A DNA stretch of 64,000 nt from Cellulomonas sp. APG4 (GTDB lineage Bacteria; Actinomycetota; Actinomycetes; Actinomycetales; Cellulomonadaceae), in the NCBI RefSeq assembly GCF_009996735.1, contig NZ_JAACYI010000001.1, forward strand, positions 194,522 to 258,521, written 5' to 3'. The notes under the pieces are model-generated. The model had not been told where the DNA came from, searched no databases, and saw only the letters and a list, made by a program, of their open reading frames with translations. Below are positions 25,819 through 33,841 of this stretch, piece by piece. Position numbers and translations under genes: made by a program. How positions within the stretch are numbered: position 1 is the first letter of the stretch; the number at the start of each line of letters is the position of its first letter.

Positions 25819-27786
25819 TCAGACCCGGCCGGCGACGACGGCGAGGACCGACGCGGCGTAGCGGTCGATCTTCGCGGGCCCCATGCCGCGCACCCGCGCG
25901 AGCTCGGCCACCGTACGCGGCCGCTGCGTCGCGATCCCGGTGAGGGCAGCGTCGCTCAGCACGGTCCAGACCGGCCGGTCCACCTCGGCCGCGACGCCCT
26001 CGCGCCAGGTCCGCAGCCGCTCGAGGAGCTCCGGGTCGGCGTCACCACCGGGCGCGGCACCCCGCCGCTCCACGACGTCGGTGGGCCACAGGCGCTCGAG
26101 GAACCGGCTGCGGCGTCGGCTCGCACGGCCCCCGGGGTTGCGCGAGCGTGCCCAGCTCAGCTCGAGGTGCTCGCGCGCACGGGTGATGCCGACGTAGAGC
26201 AGGCGCCGCTCCTCGGCCACCGCGGCGTCCGTCTCGGCGAGGGAGATCGGCATGAGTCCCTCGCTCAGCCCGACGAGGAAGACGGCGTCCCACTCGAGGC
26301 CCTTGGCCGCGTGGAGCGAGGCCAGGGTCACGCCGTCGACCGCCGGGGCGTGCTGCGCGGCGGCACGCTCGTCGAGCTCGGCCACGAGGTCCACCAGCGT
26401 CGCGGACGGGCTCACCGCTGCCAGGTCGTCGGCGAGGCCGACGAGCGCCCGCAGCGAGTCCCAGCGCTCACGGGTCGCGCCGCGCGCCGCGGGCGGTTCC
26501 TCGCTCCAGCCCACCGACGAGAGCACCCCCCGCACCGCCTCGGGCATCGGGGCGTCGGCGACCGCGCGCGCCGCGCCGCGCAGCAGCACGAGGGCGTCGC
26601 GCACCTCTGCACGCGCGAAGAAGCGCTCGCCGCCGCGCACCTGGTAGCCGACGCCGGCCTCGGCGAACGCCTGCTCGAAAGCCTCGGACTGCGCGTTGGT
26701 CCGGTAGAGCACCGCGATCTCGCGCGCCGGGGTCCCCCCGGCCACGAGCCGTGCGGCGCGCACGGCGACGGCCGCCGCCTCGGACTCGTCGTCGTCGTGC
26801 ACGGACCAGCGGACGGCGGGCCCCGAAGGGCGCTGCGCGACGAGCTCGAGCGCGGGGGTGCGACCCTGCCGCGGCGCGGTGGTGAGCAGGCGGTTCGCGA
26901 GGTCGACCACCTGGGGTGTCGAGCGGTAGTCACGCACGAGCCGGATCACCTGGGCGCCCGGGTGCTTCTGCGCGAACGAGAGCAGGTGGTACGGCGTGGC
27001 GCCGGTGAACGAGTAGATCGTCTGGCTCGGGTCGCCCACGACGCACAGCTCGTGGCGACCGCCGAGCCACTGGTCGAGCAGGAACTGCTGCGCCGGGGAG
27101 ACGTCCTGGTACTCGTCGACGACGAGGTGGCGGTACTGGCGTCGCACGGTCTCGGCGACGTCGGACCGGCTCTCGAGCATGTGGCCGAGCATCACCAGCA
27201 CGTCCTCGAAGTCGACGACGCCACGCGCGTCCTTGGCCTCCTCGTAGGCCGTGATGAGCCGCGCGACGCCGGCGCGGTCGTACCCCGCGGGCGGGGGGCG
27301 GTCGGTCGCCGTCGCCGCACGCACGTAGTCGTCGGCCGTCACCAGGCTCACCTTCGACCACTCGATCTCGGAGGCGAGGTCCCGGATGCCCAGGCGGTCG
27401 ACCTCGAGGCCGAGCCGGTGGGCCGCCTCGGCGACGACGGGTGCCTTGTGGCCGAGCACGCGCGGCGGCGGGCCACCCACCACCTTCGGCCAGAAGAAGC
27501 TCAGCTGACGCAGGGCCGCAGCGTGGAAGGTGCGTGCCTGCACCCCCGTCACGCCGAGCTCGCGCAGACGGGTGCGCATCTCCCCCGCGGCACGCGCCGT
27601 GAACGTCACCGCGAGGACGTTCGTGGGCGCGTACGTCCCGGTGCTCACGCCGTAGGCGATGCGGTGCGTGATCGCGCGCGTCTTGCCCGTGCCCGCGCCC
27701 GCGAGGACGCAGACGGGGCCTGTGAGCGCGCGGGCGACCTCACGCTGGTCGGGGTCGAGGGCCTCGAGGAGCTGGTCGGCGGACAT
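25819..27786 (-). CDS. uvrD2: Superfamily 1 DNA helicase UvrD2
   Basis: 655 residues from ATG 27786 (MSADQLLEALDPDQREVA). Helicase motifs in order: Q motif LDPDQREVA, motif I LAGAGTGKTRAI, motif Ia TFTARAAGEM, motif II VDEYQDVSPAQQ, motif III VVGDPSQTIYSF, motif IV RDYRSTP, motif V TLASLHAAKGLEWDAVFLVGL, motif VI EERRLLYVGITRA. The C-terminus from about residue 580 is an HRDC domain (LLERLRTWREGVAAEVDRP, VRGMGPAKIDRYAASVLAVV). The HRDC tail distinguishes UvrD2 from UvrD1. The tetracysteine linker of mycobacterial UvrD2 is not seen. Expected 3'-5' unwinding in DNA repair. Confidence 0.95.
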   Translation of the reverse strand: MSADQLLEALDPDQREVARALTGPVCVLAGAGTGKTRAITHRIAYGVSTGTYAPTNVLAVTFTARAAGEMRTRLRELGVTGVQARTFHAAALRQLSFFWPKVVGGPPPRVLGHKAPVVAEAAHRLGLEVDRLGIRDLASEIEWSKVSLVTADDYVRAATATDRPPPAGYDRAGVARLITAYEEAKDARGVVDFEDVLVMLGHMLESRSDVAETVRRQYRHLVVDEYQDVSPAQQFLLDQWLGGRHELCVVGDPSQTIYSFTGATPYHLLSFAQKHPGAQVIRLVRDYRSTPQVVDLANRLLTTAPRQGRTPALELVAQRPSGPAVRWSVHDDDESEAAAVAVRAARLVAGGTPAREIAVLYRTNAQSEAFEQAFAEAGVGYQVRGGERFFARAEVRDALVLLRGAARAVADAPMPEAVRGVLSSVGWSEEPPAARGATRERWDSLRALVGLADDLAAVSPSATLVDLVAELDERAAAQHAPAVDGVTLASLHAAKGLEWDAVFLVGLSEGLMPISLAETDAAVAEERRLLYVGITRAREHLELSWARSRNPGGRASRRRSRFLERLWPTDVVERRGAAPGGDADPELLERLRTWREGVAAEVDRPVWTVLSDAALTGIATQRPRTVAELARVRGMGPAKIDRYAASVLAVVAGRV

Positions 27787-27941
27787 CACCCGGAAGTCTC
27801 GCACCGGTCGGCGACAGCCGAGCCATCGCGACCGTCCCAGGGCCGGTCCGGGAAGCGATCGGGCACGTGCGTGGTTACCGTGCTCGACACGCCCCGCGCA
27901 CGACGAGCCCGGGCGCAGCTGCCGACGACCCGGAGGACCGC

Positions 27942-28205
27942 ATGACCACGCCGACACTGCCCGCCGCCGGAACCGTGACCATGTTCACCACCACGTGGTG
28001 CGGGTACTGCCGTCGCCTCAAGTCGCAGATGGAGTCGGCCGGCGTGTCGTACACCGAGGTCGACGTCGAGCAGGTGCCCGAGGCCGCGGCCCTCGTCGAG
28101 CAGGTCAACGGCGGCAACCGCACGGTGCCCACGCTGCTCTTCCCGGACGGCAGCGCGGCGACCAACCCCTCCCTCGCCGAGGTCCAGCGGCGCCTCGGCG
28201 CCTGA
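27942..28205 (+). CDS. Mycoredoxin (glutaredoxin-like) Mrx1
   Basis: 87 residues, ATG 27942 with GGAGGA upstream. Thioredoxin fold with the active site TTWCGYCRRLK (Cys near 21 and 24), cis-Pro loop RTVPTLLFPDG and LAEVQRRLG at the end. CGYC and the position between uvrD2 and nudC match mycoredoxin-1 (Rv3198A), which reduces protein-mycothiol mixed disulfides. This enzyme type also serves mycothiol-dependent arsenate reductases, which links it functionally to the ars genes 25 kb away. It is divergent from uvrD2 and convergent with nudC. Confidence 0.95.
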   Translation: MTTPTLPAAGTVTMFTTTWCGYCRRLKSQMESAGVSYTEVDVEQVPEAAALVEQVNGGNRTVPTLLFPDGSAATNPSLAEVQRRLGA

Positions 28206-28211
28206 CGCCGG

Positions 28212-29141
28212 TCACGCCCCCGGCAGCGAGCCTCCGAACCAGTCCTCGATCAGGGCGCGGGCGACCGAGGAGCGCATCGGCAGGAGCACCTCGCCGTCGG
28301 CGACCGCCCGCTCGAGCCCGGCGCGCGTGAACCAGCGCGCATCGGTCACCTCGACTCCGTCCACGCGCACGGCCGTGGTGAGCGCGCGTGCGGTGAAGGC
28401 GAGCATGAGCGAGGCCGGGAACGGCCACGGCTGGCTGCCGCGGTAGACCACCTCACCCACGACGACGGCGGTCTCCTCGACCACCTCGCGGCGCACCGCC
28501 GCCTCGAGCGACTCCCCCGGCTCGACGTAGCCCGCGAGCGTCGAGAAGCGGCGCTCGGGCCAGTGGGCGGCGTGGCCGAGCAGCAGGCGGTCCTCGTCGT
28601 CGGTCACGGCCATGATCACGGCCGGGTCCGTCCGCGGGTAGTGGTCGGACCCGTCGAGCGTGCAGCGTCGCACCCACCCGCCCTGGGTCGGCTCGGTGGG
28701 GCCGCCGCAGCGTGGGCAGCGCGGATGGCGCTCGTGCCACGCCGCCAGGCCGACGGCAGCCGTGGCGAGCCCGGCGTCCCGGTCCCCGAGCCGGTGACCC
28801 ACCTCGCGCAGCGTGGCCCAGTCGAGTGCGGCCGGGTCGAGCGGACCGGCCGCGACACCCTCGATGTCGACCTCGACCGCCGCGTCGTCGAGCACCAGGG
28901 CGAGGAGGCGCTCGCCGTCCTCCCCGAGGAACAGCCGCAGACCGTCGACGTCCGCGAGCTCGACGGCCGGGCGCAGGTCGAGCCGGACCTCGTCGTCGTC
29001 CCGGAGCACCGCGAGCTCGGAGCCGCGCACCAGCACCACGCGGGCCGGGCCTGCGGCCGGGTCCAGCACGTCGTGCTCGGCGCGACGGTGCGCGGCACGG
29101 TCGACGGCTGCGCGGGCGAGCGGGAGCTGCTCGGTGTGCAC
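28212..29141 (-). CDS. nudC: NAD(+)/NADH diphosphatase NudC
   Basis: 309 residues from GTG 29141 with GGAGG 4 nt upstream; reading further upstream is Arg-rich and unsupported. The zinc ribbon is CPRCGGPTEP...RRCTLDGSDHYPRTDPAVI, with three visible Cys. The fourth position is Asp/Ser-like, as in other actinobacterial NudC proteins I recall. The Nudix box is GYVEPGESLEAAVRREVVEETAVVVG, followed by the NudC-specific SQPWPFPASLML. It hydrolyses NADH to NMNH and AMP and can remove NAD caps from RNA. It converges with mycoredoxin with a 6-bp gap. Confidence 0.96.
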   Translation of the reverse strand: MHTEQLPLARAAVDRAAHRRAEHDVLDPAAGPARVVLVRGSELAVLRDDDEVRLDLRPAVELADVDGLRLFLGEDGERLLALVLDDAAVEVDIEGVAAGPLDPAALDWATLREVGHRLGDRDAGLATAAVGLAAWHERHPRCPRCGGPTEPTQGGWVRRCTLDGSDHYPRTDPAVIMAVTDDEDRLLLGHAAHWPERRFSTLAGYVEPGESLEAAVRREVVEETAVVVGEVVYRGSQPWPFPASLMLAFTARALTTAVRVDGVEVTDARWFTRAGLERAVADGEVLLPMRSSVARALIEDWFGGSLPGA

Positions 29142-29283
29142 GGGGCCTCCAGGGACGCGCGGGTCGGGGCGCGGCCCCACGCTACGGCCGGCCGCGCGCC
29201 GGCGCTCCCGCGCGGCCGGCCGCGGACGCAACACGCCCGTCCGCTCGGGTGCCGCGACGCCCTTGTGCGCCTACGGTGAGCGA

Positions 29284-30480
29284 GTGGCACGTTCCCCCCT
29301 GGCCCTCGCCGCACTCGCGACCGTCGCGGTGCCGGGTCTCGACGCGTACGACGTGCACCGGGGACCGTCGTCGGGCGGCAGCCTCGACACCGCCGTCGTG
29401 ATCGACGCGCAGCACCACCGCTGGGTGGTGCGTGCGCCCCGGACGGCCGCCGCCGGCGCGGCGCTCGAGGCCGAGGTCGCCCTGCTGGCGCGCCTCGCCG
29501 AGCACGTGGATGGCGGTCGACTGCCGTTCGAGGTGCCTCGACCCGCGGGGTTCGCCCCGTTGCCCGAGGGCGGGCGCGCCGTGGTGCACCCCGATCTCGC
29601 CGGCCACCCGCTCCAGCTCGAGCTGCTCGGCCCGGGCCCCGGCCTGGCCGCAGGCCTCGGGCGCGCGATCGCCGCGCTGCACGAGCTGCCGCCGTCGACC
29701 GTCGAGGACGCGGGCTTCCCGGTCTACGAGGCGGACGCCTACCGGCGCCGCCGCCTGGCGGAGGTCGACGAGGCCGCGCGCACCGGCAAGGTCCCGGCCG
29801 CCCTGCTGCGGCGGTGGGAGCGCGCGCTCGAGGACGTCGCGATGTGGCGCTTCCGTCCCACCGTGGTGCACGGAGACCTGTCGGCGGACCACGTGCTGTG
29901 CACCGGCGACGAGCCGACGGCCCTGCTCGAGTGGACCGAGGCCAAGGTCGCCGATCCCGCCGACGACCTCGCGTGGCTGCTCGTCGCGGCGCCGCAGGAG
30001 GCCGTGGACCCGATCCTCGAGGCCTACGCGCTGCGTCGCACCGAGCTCACCGACCACCACCTCGCCGAGCGCGCCCTGCTGGCGGGGGAGCTCGCACTGG
30101 CCCGCTGGCTGCTGCACGGAGTCCGCAACGACGACGCCGAGGTGGTCGACGACGCGACCGCGATGCTGGTCGAGCTCGACGAGCACACCGCCGACGACGA
30201 GCCGCCACCCGCGTACGTGGGCGGGTACGAGCCCGCGGGCACCACCCGGTACGACGACGACCGCTGGCACGAGGACGACGTGGACGACGACGCCGTGACG
30301 CAGGACGTGCCGGTGCGCGAGGACGGCGCAGAGGGCACGGCGCCCGACGAGGCCACGACGCCTGACGAGGGCTCGACGACCGACCAGGTCGTCGAGCCGG
30401 GCGAGGACGCGGCGCTCGACGACGAGCGGGACCAGGGCACGCCGAGGGAGGACCACGGCTCCTCGGCCGTCAGGGGCTGA
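29284..30480 (+). CDS. APH-family phosphotransferase, macrolide-phosphotransferase-like, with acidic tail
   Basis: 398 residues, GTG 29284. Residues 1-300 have the aminoglycoside/macrolide phosphotransferase kinase-like fold: WVVRAPRTAAAGAALEAEVALLARL (Lys/Arg region of the nucleotide pocket), TVVHGDLSADHVLC (catalytic Asp loop HGDLxxxHxL) and EAKVADPADDLAWLL (metal-binding Asp). The arrangement resembles Mph-type macrolide 2'-phosphotransferases, but the substrate is not proven. Residues 300-398 are strongly acidic and disordered. It occupies the place held in M. tuberculosis by an ion-channel gene between nudC and adnB. Its stop overlaps that of adnB (convergent) by 11 bp. Confidence 0.88.
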   Translation: MARSPLALAALATVAVPGLDAYDVHRGPSSGGSLDTAVVIDAQHHRWVVRAPRTAAAGAALEAEVALLARLAEHVDGGRLPFEVPRPAGFAPLPEGGRAVVHPDLAGHPLQLELLGPGPGLAAGLGRAIAALHELPPSTVEDAGFPVYEADAYRRRRLAEVDEAARTGKVPAALLRRWERALEDVAMWRFRPTVVHGDLSADHVLCTGDEPTALLEWTEAKVADPADDLAWLLVAAPQEAVDPILEAYALRRTELTDHHLAERALLAGELALARWLLHGVRNDDAEVVDDATAMLVELDEHTADDEPPPAYVGGYEPAGTTRYDDDRWHEDDVDDDAVTQDVPVREDGAEGTAPDEATTPDEGSTTDQVVEPGEDAALDDERDQGTPREDHGSSAVRG

Positions 30481-33400
30481 GCAGCTCCTCGAGCTCGGCC
30501 ACGCCGGGAAGGGAGCGCGGGCGGACCGTGACGTCGTCGGCCACGTAGACGAAGGCTGCGGCGACGTCGTCGAGGTCGACGCCGGCCCAGCGTGACCACG
30601 CGATGCGGTAGACCGCGAGCTGGAGCTCACGCGACCGCTCGGTCTCGTCGTCGACCGGCCGCCGCCCCGTCTTCCAGTCGACGACCACGACGGCGCGCGG
30701 GTCGGCCGGGCGCTCCGGGTCGGGGAAGACCGCGTCGATGCGCGAGCGCACGACCACGCCACCGATCGGCGTCTCCACGTCGACCTCGACGGCCACCGGG
30801 GTGCGGTGGGCCCACGGCGAGGCGAGGAACCGGGCCCTGAGCTCGTCGAGGTCGCCGTCCGCCTCGACCGAGTCGTCGTCCGCACCCGGCAGCAGGTCGA
30901 CGTCGAGCAGGGCGGCCCTGCCGTACCACTGCTCGACCCAGGTGTGGAAGGCGGTGCCGCGCCGCGCGTGCGCCGAGGGCTCGAGCGGGACGGGCCGGCG
31001 GAGCTGACGGGCGAACCCCTCCGCGTCCTGGCCGAGCCGCACCAGACCCGAGGCCGACACGTGCGCGGGGAGCTCACGGCCGTACGTGCCCGAGCGCCGC
31101 TCGCGTTCGTCGAGCAGGAGCGCGGTGACCGCCAGGAGGTCCTCGTGGTCGGCCTCACGGGCCGACGACCCGTCGACGTCGGGCCCGACGTGCTCCTGAC
31201 CCGGTTCGCGCACCGGGAGGGAGCCTTGCCCGGCGACCCGGTCGAGCTCGACGGGCACCGCGGCGCGGACGGCCTCGGCGGCGGCCGTCACCACGCGCTG
31301 CCGCTCACCCAGCGGCGCAGCCGGTGGCCATGACGGGTCCGGACGCTCCGGACCCTCGGGCCGCCGCGGCGTGGTCCCGGCCGCCTCTGCCTCGACCGCC
31401 GGGTCGGGGCTCCACCCGAGGACGTGCACGTCACCGGTGCGGACGAGGTCGCTCGTCGCGACCTCGGTGAGGAAGAGCGAGGGCGAGCGCGGGCGCGTGC
31501 CCTCGCGCCACCACGAACCCGTGAGGAGCAGGTCGCGGCGCGCACGCGTGACGGCGACGTAGGCGAGCCTTCGCTCCTCGGCGATCTGGTGGGCCCCCGC
31601 GGCGCGCCGGTAGGCACCGACCCGGTCGGAGAGCTCGGTCGCGTCGCGCGCCCCGGTCAGGTCGAGCGCGGGCAGGCTCTCGCGGTCGCCCCGCAAGGAC
31701 GCCGGGAGCTTGCCGCGGTCGGTGAGCCAGCCCTGGTCGACGACCACCCCGTCCGCCGGCGTGCGCAGCGACGGGAAGCCCCCGTCCACGAGCCCGGGCA
31801 CGGCGACGACGTCCCATTCGAGCCCCTTGGCCGCGTGCACCGTGAGCAGCTGGACCGCCTCCGGGTCGACGTCGGCCACCGGTGCCTCGAGGCCCCGCTC
31901 CTCGCGCTCGGCCGCCTCGAGCCAGGCGAGGAAGGCGCCGAGGGTGGCCTGCTCGGCCGCGTCGAACGCGGCGGCCACGGAACGGAACGCGTCCAGGTTG
32001 GCCCGGGCGGCCCCGGGTGACGTGCCGGCGACGGCCGCGACCTCGATGTCGAGGCCCAGGAGGCGCTCTGCCTCCGCGACCACCTCGACCACCGGCAGGT
32101 GCGTGTGCGCGCGCAGGGCTCGGAGCACCTCCCCGAGCTCGGTGAGACGCCCGTGACCGGCGGACGACAGGCCGCGGCCGTTCCGGCTCGTCCAGCCGGG
32201 GGCGGGAAGGGCGTCGATCGCGTCGACGATGCTGCGCTCGTCCACCACATCGGCCACCTGGTCGGCACCGCGTGCGCCGCGCGGTCCGGCGAGCTCGCCC
32301 GACCAGTCGGCGAGCGCGTGCAGGTCGGCCAGGCCGAGCCGGGCGCGCGGCCCCGTGAGCAGGCGCATGAGAGCGTCGCCGCGCGAGGGGTCGTGGGCGG
32401 CCTGGAGGGCCGCGACCAGGTCGACCACCTCGGGTGTCCCCAGCAGGCCCCCGAGACCGACCACCTCGACCGGGAGCCCGCGGGCCACGAGCGCGGCCTG
32501 GAGCAGCGGGAACTGCGCGCGCTTGCGGCACAGCACCGCGGCGGTCACGCCGGCCGTGCGACCGTCGGTCCATGCCCGGGCGATCCACTCCGCGACACGC
32601 GTGGCCTCGGCCTCGGCGGTCTCGAGCATCTCGGCCTCGACGCACCCCTCGCCCGCATCCGGCCGAGCACCGAGCACCGGCAGCTCGACGGCCGCGGTCT
32701 CACGCAGCGGCGCGGCGAGGAGGTTCGCGACGTCGAGCACCCTGTGGTCGTTGCGCCACGAGGTCGCGAGCGCGGCCTGGTGCGCCGGGCGGCCGTCGGT
32801 GCGCGGGAACTGCGTCGGGAACCTGGCGAGCCCGCCCGCGCTCGCACCCCGCCAGCCGTAGATGGACTGGTGCGGGTCGCCGACGGCGGTCACCGGGTGA
32901 CCTGCGCCGGGTCCCTCGCGCTCTCCCGCGCCGAAGAGGTGCCGGAGCAGCTCCATCTGCGCCACGGAGGTGTCCTGGTACTCGTCGAGCAGCACCACGC
33001 GGAAGCGCGCCCGCTCGCCCGCACCGACCTCGGGGACCTCGCGTGCGAGCCTCGCCGCGAGGGCGACCTGATCGGCGAAGTCGATCACGTCGGCGGCGCG
33101 CTTACGCTCGGTCAGCTCCGCGACGAGGTCCGCGAGGACCGACCGCAGACGCAGCGAGCGCGCCACGTCCCGCAGCAGCGTGCGTCGGGCTGCGGGCAAC
33201 GCCCCGAGCGTCTCCTCGTGCCGCTCGACGGCCTCGGCGAGCCGCTCGGCCTCGCTGCGCAGGTCCGCGACGTCCCGCAGGTGCTCGGCGAGCTCCCCCG
33301 CGAGATCGAGGACGGCCTCGGTCACCGTGCTCGACGCGAGGTCGGTGCCCAGGTCCGCCGCCCAGTGCTCCACCACGTCGTTCGCGAGCTGCCACCGCGC

Positions 33401-33841
33401 GGCCTCGCCCAGCAGGCGCGACGTGGGCTCGACGCCCAGTCGCAGGGCGTGCTCGCCCACCAGCCCGGCCGCGTAGGAGTTGTACGTCGCGACGGTCGGC
33501 GCGACCAACGCATCGGTGCGGGCTGGTCCGGCAACGCCACCGGCGCCCGCGCGCGTGTCGGGGGGCAGCACGCGCCGGAGGGTCCGGAGCCGCTGGCGCA
33601 CCCGGTCGGACAGCTCACCGGCCGCCTTGCGGGTGAACGTGAGGCCCAGCACGGCGTCCGGCTCCACGAGCCCGTTCGCGATCAGGTGGACCACGCGGGC
33701 GGACATGGTCTCGGTCTTCCCCGACCCTGCTCCGGCGACCACGAGGAGAGGTTCGAGGGGCGCCTCGATCACGGCGACCTGCTCGGCCGTGGGCCGGGGA
33801 CGTCCGAGGAGCTCGGCGATCTCGACGGCGCTGAACCTCAT
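30470..33841 (-). CDS. adnB: AdnB subunit of the AdnAB helicase-nuclease
   Basis: 1123 residues. UvrD-like motor: motif I LLVVAGAGSGKTETMSARV (about residue 37), LTFTRKAAGELSDRV, VVLLDEYQDTSVAQMELL, AVGDPHQSIYGWRGA, then LLTVHAAKGLEWDVVAVPG and EERRLAYVAVTRARRDL. A RecB-type nuclease closes the protein with RGTAFHTWVEQW and AVVVVDWKTGRRPVDD; no Fe-S cysteines are present in this subunit. AdnB is the lead motor of the double-strand-break-resecting AdnAB heterodimer that replaces RecBCD in many actinobacteria. Its ATG overlaps the adnA stop (ATGA). Confidence 0.95.
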   Translation of the reverse strand: MRFSAVEIAELLGRPRPTAEQVAVIEAPLEPLLVVAGAGSGKTETMSARVVHLIANGLVEPDAVLGLTFTRKAAGELSDRVRQRLRTLRRVLPPDTRAGAGGVAGPARTDALVAPTVATYNSYAAGLVGEHALRLGVEPTSRLLGEAARWQLANDVVEHWAADLGTDLASSTVTEAVLDLAGELAEHLRDVADLRSEAERLAEAVERHEETLGALPAARRTLLRDVARSLRLRSVLADLVAELTERKRAADVIDFADQVALAARLAREVPEVGAGERARFRVVLLDEYQDTSVAQMELLRHLFGAGEREGPGAGHPVTAVGDPHQSIYGWRGASAGGLARFPTQFPRTDGRPAHQAALATSWRNDHRVLDVANLLAAPLRETAAVELPVLGARPDAGEGCVEAEMLETAEAEATRVAEWIARAWTDGRTAGVTAAVLCRKRAQFPLLQAALVARGLPVEVVGLGGLLGTPEVVDLVAALQAAHDPSRGDALMRLLTGPRARLGLADLHALADWSGELAGPRGARGADQVADVVDERSIVDAIDALPAPGWTSRNGRGLSSAGHGRLTELGEVLRALRAHTHLPVVEVVAEAERLLGLDIEVAAVAGTSPGAARANLDAFRSVAAAFDAAEQATLGAFLAWLEAAEREERGLEAPVADVDPEAVQLLTVHAAKGLEWDVVAVPGLVDGGFPSLRTPADGVVVDQGWLTDRGKLPASLRGDRESLPALDLTGARDATELSDRVGAYRRAAGAHQIAEERRLAYVAVTRARRDLLLTGSWWREGTRPRSPSLFLTEVATSDLVRTGDVHVLGWSPDPAVEAEAAGTTPRRPEGPERPDPSWPPAAPLGERQRVVTAAAEAVRAAVPVELDRVAGQGSLPVREPGQEHVGPDVDGSSAREADHEDLLAVTALLLDERERRSGTYGRELPAHVSASGLVRLGQDAEGFARQLRRPVPLEPSAHARRGTAFHTWVEQWYGRAALLDVDLLPGADDDSVEADGDLDELRARFLASPWAHRTPVAVEVDVETPIGGVVVRSRIDAVFPDPERPADPRAVVVVDWKTGRRPVDDETERSRELQLAVYRIAWSRWAGVDLDDVAAAFVYVADDVTVRPRSLPGVAELEELLSP

